Assembly: GCA_041398965.1 (NCBI GenBank)
Contig: JAWKTT010000006.1
Span: 1-64,000, forward strand
DNA length: 64,000 nt
Source of the DNA: JAWKTT01 sp041398965
GTDB lineage: Bacteria > Planctomycetota > Planctomycetia > Planctomycetales > Planctomycetaceae
Reading direction: 5' to 3'
The position numbers and the translations under genes are program-made. Position 1 is the stretch's first letter. Each line of letters starts with the position of its first letter. The notes beneath the pieces were generated by a model. That model had not been told where the DNA came from and made no database searches. It saw only the letters and a program-made list of their open reading frames with translations. Of this stretch, positions 23,748 to 32,785 are shown one piece after another.

Positions 23748-26432
23748 CTAAGATGGGGGAGTCGACAACTCTTCGAGCAGCGCGGTTAGCCGTTGGCGAA
23801 TCTCGTCGGTTCGTGGTCCATCTAGAACTTTGGAATCGTCCCGTTCGGTGACGTAGAAGACGTCGACCACTTGGTCAAAGTGCGTCGAGATCTTCGCAAG
23901 GTCAATCGAGAGGTCGAGTTCATAGAGTACACGCGATACCCGGAACAACAGGCCGGGGCAGTCGTGAGCAAAGACGTCGATGATGGTTCGACTATCAGAA
24001 GACGCATTGTCAATGACGACGCGAGCCGGAAGGTTTGAGACCGTCGGCTGTGACCGGTTTGCCCCGAAGCGTTTGTTGCGATGAAAGACGGCGTCGACCG
24101 TTTCGTCTCCCCGCAATACCTTCGTTAGTACCTGAGCAACTTCGTCGATTCGTTCCTTGGGCGAATTCCCCGAGAAGTCAGAGTCGAGCACTCGAAAACG
24201 ATCGATGATCGTCCCCTCGTCGGTTGTGTTAATGTCGGCTGCAATGATCTCCAGTCGCTTCGCCGCGAGGACTCCACAGATGCGATGAAAGCATCCGTCG
24301 GTCGCAACTTTGCTCCGTGTGATGATGCGATACTCGACCGTTTGCGTCGCTTCTTCGTTCAGCCCGCTGACATGGATTTCTTGATCGTCGATTCGTTGGA
24401 TGACATCGAGGTCCGAGGCGATTTGTTCGGGGGACGTGCAGGTGAGGTAATAGGCTGACACTCCCGCGAGTTGTTTCTCGATCCAGGATTGCCGTTCTGC
24501 CTCTGGGTAGGCAGAATCGATCGGGACGATGATTGAAGCGACCTTGCGTTTGACCTCTTGCATCCGTTCCTGTTCAAAGTAGCTGTAGTGCTTTCCACTC
24601 AAGATCAACATGCAGCGATTGAAGAGGTCGGAAAGCAACTCTGCTTTCCAATCGGTCCAGACGCCGGGGCCGACACCTGTCACGTCGGCTGCGGTCAGTA
24701 CGAACAACATACGTAATAACTCTGGACTGCCGACTTGATGACTAAACTTCACCAAGAGGTCCGGGTCGGCAGTATCGCGGCGAAAGGCAATGTCCGCCAT
24801 CTCAAGATGTTGCCGAACGAGAAACATCACTTGCTCGACATGCTTTGGCTGAAGCCCGAGTCGAGGGCCGATCCGTTCTGCAATTCGCTCACCGATAATT
24901 GAGTGACGTTCCTTCATCCCTTTCCCCAGGTCATGCAGGATGAGGGCCAGATGCACGAGTTCCTTGTGTTTGAGAGCCCGATACGCCGCTCCAACGGGAC
25001 TGTCTTCCTGCTCATAAGAGGTGACAACTTCGATTGTGCGGAGCGTGTGTTCGTCGACTGTGTAATGATGATACTGATTGAACTGCATAAGGCAGCGGGC
25101 ATGCGTGAAGTCGGGGATCAGCAGGTCCAGCAGACGATTGTCGGCCATCTCGCGGAGAATCGCTGGTAGCGAATTCGGGCATCCAAGAATGTCCATAAAC
25201 AACTGAGCCGACTCGCGGGAAACGTCAGCCGGGAGTCGAGGCACAGCATCCGAAACACCTTCCATCAGTCGTGGTGACGGAGCCAGATCGCTGAGCGCCG
25301 CGAGCCGATACATTCGCAAGATGGACTCGACCGAACTACACACCTTCGAAAGATGTCGAGCCGGAGTGTCGACTTCGTCGGGATGCACCCGCAAGTAACG
25401 ATCGGCCCGATGGCCCACCAACAGGTTTCGTGCAGCACGTCCCATGGATCGCGGACGATGACGATTTGCAAATCGTCGAGTGATTCGGGAGATGTTCGTG
25501 CTATGTTGAAAGTATTCCTGCATCAGTCGTTCGACCGCACGCTGAGTTGGCGACTCCTCAATGCCACGATCCCGGGTGATGCGCAACTGCTCATCCCGGG
25601 TAAGTCGGTCTTGCTCACGATCTGCACGAAGATGTAAGTCGATCCGAATACGCGTCAGGAACTCTCGAGCGTCCCGGAGTGTCTGCACCTCTTCGGCTGT
25701 CAAAAGGTTTGCTTTGAGCAGCGACTCGAGTTCCGGCCTGCCGGTCAATGCGAATCCGAGCCAACGCAACAGGTGCAAGTCGCGAAGACCGCCTCGGGAG
25801 TTCTTGACGTCCGGTTCGAGCTCTTGAGACTGCGGCCCCTCTTCAACACGGGCGGTGAGACAGTCAAGGATGAAGGCTCGTTGACGTTTCTTGACGACCG
25901 TCTTGGCGAAGGAACGCTGCAACTGATCGACCAGCTTTTCGCTTCCCCAGAGATGCCGGGCTTCGACCAATGACGTGGCGACCTCTGGTTCTTCGCGGGC
26001 AAGTGTGACACACTCAGCAATCGTTCGCAGGCTTTGACCGACTTGCAAGCGGGCATCGTAAAGAGCTTGCACACAACGAGAGACCGCATCACGAAACGGA
26101 GCCGAGGCGGTCCCCCCGTCGAGGAACAACAGGTCGACGTCGGACGCCGGGCAGAGTTCCCCCCGGCCCGTTCCCCCGACGGCAACGATGGCCGTTCCTT
26201 TCCGCAGCTCGCTGACGACATCGTCTGAAAATGGAGCGATCGCCTCTTCCATAAACTCGCAAACCACCGCGACGATTGCCTTGCAGCGTGCGGTGGTGAT
26301 GTCGATCGCCGGAACCCCCTCGGCAAACATCACACGAGTGCGATCAAGGATCGCCGCCACTCGCTCCTTCCGCCTGTTCAGAACATGCAGAGGGTCGACA
26401 GGGGAGTTGAGAAGTTCAGAGACAGGAGACAT
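23748..26432 (-). CDS. glnD: PII uridylyltransferase GlnD
   Basis: An 894-residue bifunctional enzyme that uridylylates PII when nitrogen is scarce and removes UMP when glutamine is plentiful. The nucleotidyltransferase motif is VGGTGRGELCPASDVDLLF (near residues 90-108). The HD domain responsible for UMP removal shows HHYTVDEHTLRTIEVV and LALILHDLGKG. Two ACT domains follow at the C-terminus (for example VATDGCFHRICGVLAAKRLE and DCPGLLFRVSRVLYELDLSI), the glutamine sensors. Length is normal for GlnD. The start could be ATG 26432 or TTG 26441; neither has a strong ribosome site. It is the last gene of the amt-PII-PII-glnD cluster. Confidence 0.93.
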   Translation of the reverse strand: MSPVSELLNSPVDPLHVLNRRKERVAAILDRTRVMFAEGVPAIDITTARCKAIVAVVCEFMEEAIAPFSDDVVSELRKGTAIVAVGGTGRGELCPASDVDLLFLDGGTASAPFRDAVSRCVQALYDARLQVGQSLRTIAECVTLAREEPEVATSLVEARHLWGSEKLVDQLQRSFAKTVVKKRQRAFILDCLTARVEEGPQSQELEPDVKNSRGGLRDLHLLRWLGFALTGRPELESLLKANLLTAEEVQTLRDAREFLTRIRIDLHLRADREQDRLTRDEQLRITRDRGIEESPTQRAVERLMQEYFQHSTNISRITRRFANRHRPRSMGRAARNLLVGHRADRYLRVHPDEVDTPARHLSKVCSSVESILRMYRLAALSDLAPSPRLMEGVSDAVPRLPADVSRESAQLFMDILGCPNSLPAILREMADNRLLDLLIPDFTHARCLMQFNQYHHYTVDEHTLRTIEVVTSYEQEDSPVGAAYRALKHKELVHLALILHDLGKGMKERHSIIGERIAERIGPRLGLQPKHVEQVMFLVRQHLEMADIAFRRDTADPDLLVKFSHQVGSPELLRMLFVLTAADVTGVGPGVWTDWKAELLSDLFNRCMLILSGKHYSYFEQERMQEVKRKVASIIVPIDSAYPEAERQSWIEKQLAGVSAYYLTCTSPEQIASDLDVIQRIDDQEIHVSGLNEEATQTVEYRIITRSKVATDGCFHRICGVLAAKRLEIIAADINTTDEGTIIDRFRVLDSDFSGNSPKERIDEVAQVLTKVLRGDETVDAVFHRNKRFGANRSQPTVSNLPARVVIDNASSDSRTIIDVFAHDCPGLLFRVSRVLYELDLSIDLAKISTHFDQVVDVFYVTERDDSKVLDGPRTDEIRQRLTALLEELSTPPS

Positions 26433-26657
26433 CGCGAACAAAATAGGGTACGAGTCGAACGGCCATGAAAGGAACGTCGTTCCGATTTCGCCCCATTGTA
26501 ATCGATTCGACGATGAAACCCACCTTGCTTTGGGCGAGATGTCGTTCCGAATCGCCAGATGTATCGCCAGTCCCCGTCACCGCATCGCTCTGTCACTCGG
26601 CGGCACATTACTCATTCACCCATACGACAGACAACAAGATTCGTCAGGAGGCATCCG

Positions 26658-26996
26658 TCAGATGGCGTCGACGCCGCTTTCGCCAGTGCGGATGCGAACG
26701 ACATTCTCTAAGGGGAAAACAAAGATCTTCCCGTCGCCCACGCGTCCTGTCCGTGCCGACTCGATGATGGCATCGACAGCGGTCGACACCTCGGAGTCTT
26801 TGACGACCACTTCGACTTTGATCTTCGGCAGAAAGTCGACGGTGTACTCGGCTCCTCGGTACTGCTCTTTGTGTCCGCGCTGACGCCCGAACCCCCGAAC
26901 CTCGCTGACGGTCATGCCGACGATCCCCTTTTCGGTGAGTGCCGCTTTGACGTCTTCCAGCTTGAAGTGCCGAATGATGGCTTCGATCTTGTTCAT
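26658..26996 (-). CDS. PII nitrogen regulatory protein (second copy)
   Basis: A 112-residue trimeric signal protein that binds ATP/ADP and 2-oxoglutarate. Landmarks are MNKIEAIIRHFKLEDVKAAL, the T-loop GHKEQYRGAEYTVDF with Tyr51 as the uridylylation site, and ARTGRVGDGKIFV for nucleotide binding. It differs from the copy at 27215-27553 at about one third of positions, mostly outside the T-loop. ATG 26996 has GAG immediately upstream. It lies between its paralogue and glnD, 225 nt upstream of glnD, on the same strand. Confidence 0.95.
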   Translation of the reverse strand: MNKIEAIIRHFKLEDVKAALTEKGIVGMTVSEVRGFGRQRGHKEQYRGAEYTVDFLPKIKVEVVVKDSEVSTAVDAIIESARTGRVGDGKIFVFPLENVVRIRTGESGVDAI

Positions 26997-27161
26997 CTCA
27001 TAGGTTCCGGGAGTGTGATGTTTCGAACGAGAGTCATGATCGACTTCGTTCCAAGTGACAGATTCAATGATCCACAAAATTGGGAACGACAACGGCCCTC
27101 AGGAGGGCGTTAAACGCCCTTGACCAGCCATTCAAACGGCACAAGACCCGCGAGTCGTCTG

Positions 27162-27196
27162 CGCCGCCGGGGAATCTTGGGATGCCCCGGCGGCGG
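27162..27196 (-). terminator. GC-rich hairpin after the first PII gene
   Basis: GCCGCCGGGG (27163-27172) pairs with the reverse complement at 27184-27194 around an 11-nt loop. It begins about 20 nt beyond the stop of the 27215-27553 gene on the minus strand. There is no long T-run, so it may attenuate rather than stop transcription before the second PII gene. Confidence 0.5.
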
Positions 27197-27214
27197 GACC
27201 AGATTTTCAGGCAA

Positions 27215-27553
27215 CTACAACGATTCGGTGCCGGTTTCGCCGGTCCGAATTCGGATGACTTCACTGAGAGACGAGACGAAAATCTTGCCGTCCCCCACCT
27301 GACCCGTGCGAGCCGTCTCGATGATCTTCTCTAACACCTTGTCGAGATCGGCATCGTCAACGACAACCTCCATCTTCACCTTGGGAAGGAAGTCGACGGT
27401 GTACTCGGCTCCGCGGTATTGTTCTTTATGACCCTTCTGACGCCCGAAACCACGGACCTCAGACACGGTCATGCCATGCACCCCAATGCTCATCAGGGCG
27501 TCTTTGACTTCTTCCAGCTTGAAGTGCCGGATGATTGCTTCAATCTTTTTCAT
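27215..27553 (-). CDS. PII nitrogen regulatory protein (first copy, next to amt)
   Basis: A 112-residue PII protein starting MKKIEAIIRHFKLEEVKDAL. The T-loop GHKEQYRGAEYTVDF keeps Tyr51, and the ARTGQVGDGKIFV nucleotide-binding segment is intact. Position directly downstream of the ammonium transporter is typical of GlnK, which plugs AmtB when nitrogen is abundant; I infer that role here. The start ATG 27553 has AGGA about 10 nt upstream. A hairpin (27670-27699) lies between amt and this gene, so it may have its own promoter or be expressed by readthrough. Confidence 0.95.
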   Translation of the reverse strand: MKKIEAIIRHFKLEEVKDALMSIGVHGMTVSEVRGFGRQKGHKEQYRGAEYTVDFLPKVKMEVVVDDADLDKVLEKIIETARTGQVGDGKIFVSSLSEVIRIRTGETGTESL

Positions 27554-27669
27554 CTCAAGGAGTCCTGTTCAAAGTATCGTTTTCCGAAGGTGTGTCTTCG
27601 GAACGTGTCAGTGATCCAAATTATGGCAGGCTGAACGTCAGACATCTAGCTGACCCTCATGCCGTTCTC

Positions 27670-27699
27670 GTGGAGGCTGTCCGTACAGACAGCCCCCAC
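27670..27699 (-). terminator. Hairpin between amt and the first PII gene
   Basis: GTGGAGGCTGTC pairs with GACAGCCCCCAC across a 6-nt loop (27670-27699). It lies 50-79 nt past the amt stop on the minus strand. No T-run follows. Confidence 0.45.
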
Positions 27700-27748
27700 A
27701 TCTCTGCGCCCCCGGTTCTTTGCAGGAGGGACGAGAGAACAGTGTTCC

Positions 27749-29251
27749 TTACAAGAAGATGTAACCTTCTTCACCATGTTGCGAAACATCGAGACCTTGA
27801 ATCTCGTCATCCTGCGAGACTCGGAGCCCCATGGTGGCATCGAGAACTTTAAGTAGCACGACCGAACCGACAACGGCAATCGCAATCGTCGCCAGGACAC
27901 TTACCAACTGTGGAATCATCTGATGGCCGTTCCCCTCAAGCAGTCCACGATGGTCGGGATTGACCAGTGCTTGCGTCGCAAACACTCCGGTCAGTAACGC
28001 CCCCAGAATCCCCCCGACACCATGCACGCCAAACGCATCGAGAGAGTCATCATACTTGAACATGTTCTTCAACTTCGTGCAGGACCAGAAGCAAACCAGA
28101 CCCGCGAGGAATCCCATCACGATCCCGGAAATCGGTGTGACCGATCCGCTCGCGGGAGTAATCACGACGAGACCAGCCACTGCTCCCGAGCACGCACCCA
28201 GGATACTCGGTTTGCCGCGCTGGACCCATTCGCACAACGACCACGCAATAACCCCAGCCGCCGCCGCCATGTGAGTTGCCACCAGAGCATTGACTGCCCC
28301 TGGCCCAGACGACAACGCGCTCCCTCCGTTAAATCCAAACCACCCCATCCACAACAGCCCAGTGCCAATGAAGGTGTACGTCAAATTGTGAGGCGGCATC
28401 GGTTCATGACCAAATCCGAGTCGTTTTCCAACCAACAACGCACAGACCAAGGCCGAGACTCCCGAACTGATATGTACGACCGTTCCCCCTGCGAAGTCTA
28501 ATGCCGGATAAGCTGCATTGGAGTTCCATTCGCACAACCAGCCCGCACCACTCCAAACCCAGTGGGCGACCGGACAGTACACAAACGTCCCCCACAACAC
28601 CGAGAAGACGCACATCGTGCTGAACTTCATCCGCTCCGCAAACGCTCCACAGATCAGGGCCGGTGTGATGATGAAGAACATTCCTTGAAACATCATGAAC
28701 AACGCCGTCGGAATGCCCGCTGTTGCAGACAATGCAGGAACGATTTGCGCCGCTTTTGCCCCGAGTGCCTTCGCGTTCGACTCCTTCTTCTTGACGACAC
28801 CTTCTGCCGTCAGATCCTTAGCCTCTTCCGCCGTCAGCTCGACCAGTAACCCTGCCTTGTAGGCTTCGTCGTATTTCGGCTGATCCCAATACGGGAGGAC
28901 TCCCTTGAGCAGAACGTGATCGAAGTTGCCGACGTACGGGTTTGTCCCGCCGAACGACAAGCTGTATCCCCAGCCGGCCCAAACGACGCTCATCAATCCC
29001 ATGAGGAAGATGCATTGCATCATCACCCCGAGGATGTTTTTCTTGCGAACGAGACCTCCATAGAACATAGCCAGTCCAGGTGCCGTCATCATAAGCACAA
29101 GTGCCGATGAAACGAGCATCCAGGCGATGTTCCCCGAGTCCCAAGCGGGGGCCTGAGCCGTCGTGGCGACATCGTCAGCAACTGCTGTCGAAGCCCCACC
29201 GAAAAGGCCAAATCCGGCCAACATCAATCCAAACGTCAACACCTTCTTCAT
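27749..29251 (-). CDS. amt: Ammonium transporter Amt
   Basis: A 500-residue channel of the Amt/Rh family, with a signal-like N-terminus and eleven predicted membrane segments. Family motifs include GLAMFYGGLVRKKN, FFIITPALICGAFAERMKF and GWFGFNGGSAL. The twin pore histidines lie in THMAAAAG and FGVHGVGGILGALLTG. An unusual extra stretch of about 55 charged residues (about 116-172, containing LTAEEAKDLTAEGVVKKK) sits between early membrane segments on the extracytoplasmic side. Such insertions occur in other planctomycete Amt proteins, from memory. The gene heads the nitrogen cluster and has a sigma-54 promoter 152 nt upstream. Confidence 0.95.
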   Translation of the reverse strand: MKKVLTFGLMLAGFGLFGGASTAVADDVATTAQAPAWDSGNIAWMLVSSALVLMMTAPGLAMFYGGLVRKKNILGVMMQCIFLMGLMSVVWAGWGYSLSFGGTNPYVGNFDHVLLKGVLPYWDQPKYDEAYKAGLLVELTAEEAKDLTAEGVVKKKESNAKALGAKAAQIVPALSATAGIPTALFMMFQGMFFIITPALICGAFAERMKFSTMCVFSVLWGTFVYCPVAHWVWSGAGWLCEWNSNAAYPALDFAGGTVVHISSGVSALVCALLVGKRLGFGHEPMPPHNLTYTFIGTGLLWMGWFGFNGGSALSSGPGAVNALVATHMAAAAGVIAWSLCEWVQRGKPSILGACSGAVAGLVVITPASGSVTPISGIVMGFLAGLVCFWSCTKLKNMFKYDDSLDAFGVHGVGGILGALLTGVFATQALVNPDHRGLLEGNGHQMIPQLVSVLATIAIAVVGSVVLLKVLDATMGLRVSQDDEIQGLDVSQHGEEGYIFL

Positions 29252-29877
29252 TGCTAACCTCTTGAGCGCAGAGAGTTACCGTTGATTACAATCGAAATGG
29301 AACAGACGCAAACCGAACGCCACAGTCCCCCCGACACGACCACGTCTCGAGACAGAATCCCCCTCGGATTGAGGACTGATTCGGACTCGGTAAGACCATA
29401 GAGCAAGGGCCGTGCCATCCGGCAATTTCTGCCAACTTTGTTGTCAGCAGACGTCAAAGTTGAGCCACTTCAACCCATCCCGTAGCACAGAAGTTTCCCC
29501 TGTGCCCCTCAACAGACTTTCGGATGTGTGGCCACGATCGGTCGGGGTTGCCGGAGACAAGAGACTCGCCGCTGATCGATGGCGGGGTTTGCTCTTCGTT
29601 CTCCGACCTTTCAACCGACTGCCGGGAGACTCACTCGATTGCACCTCCCGACGTGGGCCATTGATCGTTCCTTGATGAAGGTATCGGATTGCACGACGTC
29701 GGACAGGGATGTCCAACGCACACGAGGGAGATGTGATACATCCTTTAGCAACCTGCTGAACAACTCAGATCACGCTTTCCAACCTGACATGGTGCTGTTT
29801 GATATCCAGGCAGAAAGCGTACGAGTTGCGCGTGTCAGCTTGGACCAGCTGACCCACGGTCGTTTTTCGGCGGACTG
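29252..29877. other. Intergenic stretch upstream of amt
   Basis: About 630 nt between the amt start and the next gene's stop. It holds the sigma-54 promoter described separately. The remaining sequence has no gene-like ORF and no other recognised signal. Confidence 0.5.
29403..29417 (-). promoter_or_regulatory. Sigma-54 (RpoN) promoter of amt
   Basis: On the minus strand the sequence is TGGCAC-GGCCC-TTGC, followed by TC, an exact match to the -24/-12 consensus TGGCAC-N5-TTGC. It lies 152 nt upstream of the amt start codon in the correct orientation. Nitrogen-regulated amt-glnK operons are classically sigma-54/NtrC dependent. No NtrC-site consensus was sought exhaustively. Confidence 0.8.
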
Positions 29878-30807
29878 TTAGCGGCGGGGGATGAAGTTGC
29901 GGAGGTAGGTGGCGCTTTGCACCAAGGCGGATTTGCGGTCTTCAAGAGAACCTTCGTAAGCACGGTCCTCGACTTCTACGCACACGGGCCCGCTGTAGCC
30001 ACACTCGGTGAGATGCGAGAAGAACTGCCCCCAGTTGACGTCGCCGGTGCCGGGGAGTTTGGGGGTGTGCCAGAGGTGAGGATCGGCAAAACAGCCGACG
30101 TCGTTCAACTGACGCCGGTCAATTCGGACATCTTTGGCATGGATATGATGGATGCGATTCCCGAAATCGAGCAGAGGGAGTAGCGGGTCCATCATCTGCA
30201 AGATGAAGTGCGACGGGTCGTAATTGAGGCCGAAATGTGGGTCGGGGATGTCCGTAAACATGCGTCGCCAAACCCGTGGGCTGACGGCAAGGTTTTTTCC
30301 GCCGGGCCATTCGTCTTTACCGAAGAGCATTGGGCAATTCTCAATGCCGATCCGTACATCGCACTTCGCGGCCCAGTCGACCAGTGGACCCCAGACATCG
30401 AGAAAACGGTTCCAGTTGTCGTCGATCGACTTCGTCCAATCTCGTCCGACAAAGGTGTTCATTCTCCCTGCCCCGAGTCGACCAGCTGCTTCGATGACGC
30501 GGCGAATGTGCTCTTGAGCCGCCCGAGACTGTTGCTCATCGGGCGTCAGTGGATTGGGATAGTAGCCCAGCCCGCTGACTGAGACGCCCGTGTCTCGACA
30601 AAGTTTTGCCATCTGCTCAACATCGGCATCGCTGAGTGAGGTGCAATCAAGATGCGTGATCCCCGCATAACGTCGATCGGCCTTGCTGGGTGGCCAGCAC
30701 ATCACTTCAACGGTGTCGTACCCCGTCTCCGCTGCAAAGTTGAAGACATCTTCACAAGACAAATCTGGAAGAATGGCACTGACGAATCCAAGTTCAAGCT
30801 GAGCCAT
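29878..30807 (-). CDS. Sugar phosphate isomerase/epimerase family protein (TIM barrel)
   Basis: A 309-residue cytoplasmic xylose-isomerase-like TIM barrel (AP_endonuc_2 family). Landmarks are FNFAAETGYDTVEVMCWP near the N-terminus, GIENCPML (a metal-ligand Glu), HFGLNYDPSHF (Asp/His ligands) and IHHIHAKD (His). The C-terminal CVEVEDRAYEGSLEDRK supplies the last Glu. The enzyme isomerises or epimerises a sugar or sugar-derived substrate; which one is unknown. ATG 30807 has AGGT 8 nt upstream and directly precedes the conserved start. It lies 85 nt downstream of the efflux adaptor gene on the same strand. Confidence 0.88.
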   Translation of the reverse strand: MAQLELGFVSAILPDLSCEDVFNFAAETGYDTVEVMCWPPSKADRRYAGITHLDCTSLSDADVEQMAKLCRDTGVSVSGLGYYPNPLTPDEQQSRAAQEHIRRVIEAAGRLGAGRMNTFVGRDWTKSIDDNWNRFLDVWGPLVDWAAKCDVRIGIENCPMLFGKDEWPGGKNLAVSPRVWRRMFTDIPDPHFGLNYDPSHFILQMMDPLLPLLDFGNRIHHIHAKDVRIDRRQLNDVGCFADPHLWHTPKLPGTGDVNWGQFFSHLTECGYSGPVCVEVEDRAYEGSLEDRKSALVQSATYLRNFIPRR

Positions 30808-30892
30808 GAGAAGACCTGATGTGGCGGGTGACTTGAGGCGGGATGAATCGACCGGCGCGAACGACCGAGAAGTCGGAATGTTCTGATAACGC

Positions 30893-32785
30893 TTATGGAG
30901 AGACAGCAGGGGTCTCTGTCGGCGGACGGCTGCGAGGGCGATTTGATAGCTCTTCTTGCGAGATGAAGCCATCTTTGTCGGTGTCGATTTCGGCGAACCG
31001 TTCCTTCAACCGCTCGGGAGCTTCGTCCGGGCTGAGCTTGCCATCGCCGTTAGTGTCTGCTGCGGCCATCATCGCGGCGGGCGAGGGACGCGTTCCGGGC
31101 GAAGTTTCGGCCGGAGGTCCGCCACTTGCCGCTCCCTGGGGAGGCCCATTGCGGTCGCCCCGTTTGTTGTCAGAGCCGGGACGAGGTCCCTTGGGGCCAC
31201 CTTTCGTCGAACCATCTCCCGGTTTTGCGGTATCAGAACTCCCCTGCTCCGCGGATTCATCTGTCTTGGTGAAGGTTTTTACTTCGGCTTGTAACGAAGC
31301 GATCTCGTCCGCAAAGGCGTGCTGCGGGTTCTGAACAACTTGCTCTCCTTCTTTGATCCCTTCCAAAATCTCGATGTGCGACGTGTTGTTCAGGCCGGCC
31401 TTGACCTCGACCCGCTCAGGACGGGAGTTCCGCATGACGTAGCAAAACGCTTGATCCCCGATCGCCACGATGGACTGTACAGGAACCGTCAAGACGTTGT
31501 CCCGACTGTCGACCATCAACTCCACCTTTGCTGACAAGCCCGGTCGGAGCGCAGCCAATACCTCGGGAGGATCAAGCAACGTGATCTCGGTGGCGTATTC
31601 GTGGAGATCGTAGTTTGGATAACGACCCGGAGTCGGTACCGAGGCCACCAAACTCACTTTCCCACGAAAAACCTGATCGGGAAGAGAGACGACCTGAATG
31701 TTCGCCGTTGCTCCGTTGCTGACGGAACGAATCAGTGATTCATGAATACGGCAATCGACCTTCATTTTCTTGAGGTCGGGGAGGTTAATGATCTGTTGCT
31801 GTTCCCGGACCGAAGCCCCCAACTCGATCCCTCCCGAGCCATCGGAACGACGGCTGCTGCTCGACAGGTTGGCATAGACCACTTCCCCCGCCTGCGGAGC
31901 CCGCAACGTGCAAGCGTCGATCTGTTCGACATACTTATCTCGTTTCGCCTTTTCGGCCAGCGAGAGCAGTTTGCGGGTCTCGTAGAGTTTCTCCGCCTTG
32001 GCCAACTCGGCTGCGTTCTGCAAATTGACTCGTTCAACCTCGCGGACAAACTCTTCAGCATTCGCCTTGAGTTCGGCCTCTTTTCGCTTCTTGGTGAAGT
32101 TCTCGAGCACGTTGAGTTCTTCGTTCGCGGTCTCAAGGTCGAGCTTTGTCTGCTTGACCGCGATGCGGGCCGCTTCGACTTCGCTTTGAGTTCGAAACCC
32201 TTTCCTCGCCATCGTTCGGGCAAAGTCGTAAGCCTCTTCCTTACGGACGAGTTCCTCTTCCTTGATGGCGACTTGCCCCATCAGCTTGTTGTGTTGTTGA
32301 GGATATTCCCCTTCAGTAAAGCTGCGCAAGTCCAAGTTGGCCAATTCGACTGCCAGCGTGGCGGCCGCGAGCTTACTGGCGTTTTCCTTCTCCTGAATCC
32401 TCAGGGCCTGCATCGCTTCGAATTCGGCCCCTTCGGCGTTCGTGACGTCGATCTCCTGCTGCCGAAGCTTATCCCTCAATGATGAGGAATCGAGGACGCA
32501 GACCACGTCCCCTGCCTTAACGGAAGTTCCTTGAGGAACGATTTCGATAATCGTCGTCGTCCCTTCGACCTTGTTAACGAGAGTTGCGTTACTCGAGCTG
32601 TCGACGTGGCCGTTCGTATTCACCGTCACCAGGAAAGGGCCGCGGGTCGCGACTGCGAGTTGCAGCGTCGGGAAGTCGGACGACAGCACTGTCCCGTCCG
32701 GATTCGTCGCCGAACCCAACCAGTGTGACCGGGTCAAGGCGCCGGCCGTTGCCACGCCGGCCAGCATCAGCACCGCCACGATCAT
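30893..32785 (-). CDS. HlyD/RND-type efflux adaptor with C-terminal EF-hands
   Basis: A 630-residue periplasmic adaptor. An N-terminal membrane anchor (MIVAVLMLAGVATAGALT) is followed by a lipoyl-like half-domain (IVPQGTSVKAGDVVCVLDSS), a long coiled coil (about residues 95-300, alternating Ala/Glu/Lys), the second lipoyl half and beta-barrel (LRAPQAGEVVYANL, GLSAKVELMVDS). After a Pro/Gly-rich linker come two canonical EF-hand loops, DTNGDGKLSPDE and DTDKDGFISQEE, within the last 60 residues. ATG 32785 has GGGGG 7 nt upstream; this start overlaps the upstream TolC gene by 197 nt in another frame. The frame is open to 32989. It probably links an inner-membrane pump (not in the window) with the TolC partner. 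Confidence 0.85.
   Translation of the reverse strand: MIVAVLMLAGVATAGALTRSHWLGSATNPDGTVLSSDFPTLQLAVATRGPFLVTVNTNGHVDSSSNATLVNKVEGTTTIIEIVPQGTSVKAGDVVCVLDSSSLRDKLRQQEIDVTNAEGAEFEAMQALRIQEKENASKLAAATLAVELANLDLRSFTEGEYPQQHNKLMGQVAIKEEELVRKEEAYDFARTMARKGFRTQSEVEAARIAVKQTKLDLETANEELNVLENFTKKRKEAELKANAEEFVREVERVNLQNAAELAKAEKLYETRKLLSLAEKAKRDKYVEQIDACTLRAPQAGEVVYANLSSSSRRSDGSGGIELGASVREQQQIINLPDLKKMKVDCRIHESLIRSVSNGATANIQVVSLPDQVFRGKVSLVASVPTPGRYPNYDLHEYATEITLLDPPEVLAALRPGLSAKVELMVDSRDNVLTVPVQSIVAIGDQAFCYVMRNSRPERVEVKAGLNNTSHIEILEGIKEGEQVVQNPQHAFADEIASLQAEVKTFTKTDESAEQGSSDTAKPGDGSTKGGPKGPRPGSDNKRGDRNGPPQGAASGGPPAETSPGTRPSPAAMMAAADTNGDGKLSPDEAPERLKERFAEIDTDKDGFISQEELSNRPRSRPPTETPAVSP

Noticed and set aside
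30843..32482. Plus-strand ORFs opposite the efflux adaptor, up to 246 codons
   Set aside because: They are antisense to a gene with clear lipoyl, coiled-coil and EF-hand features.
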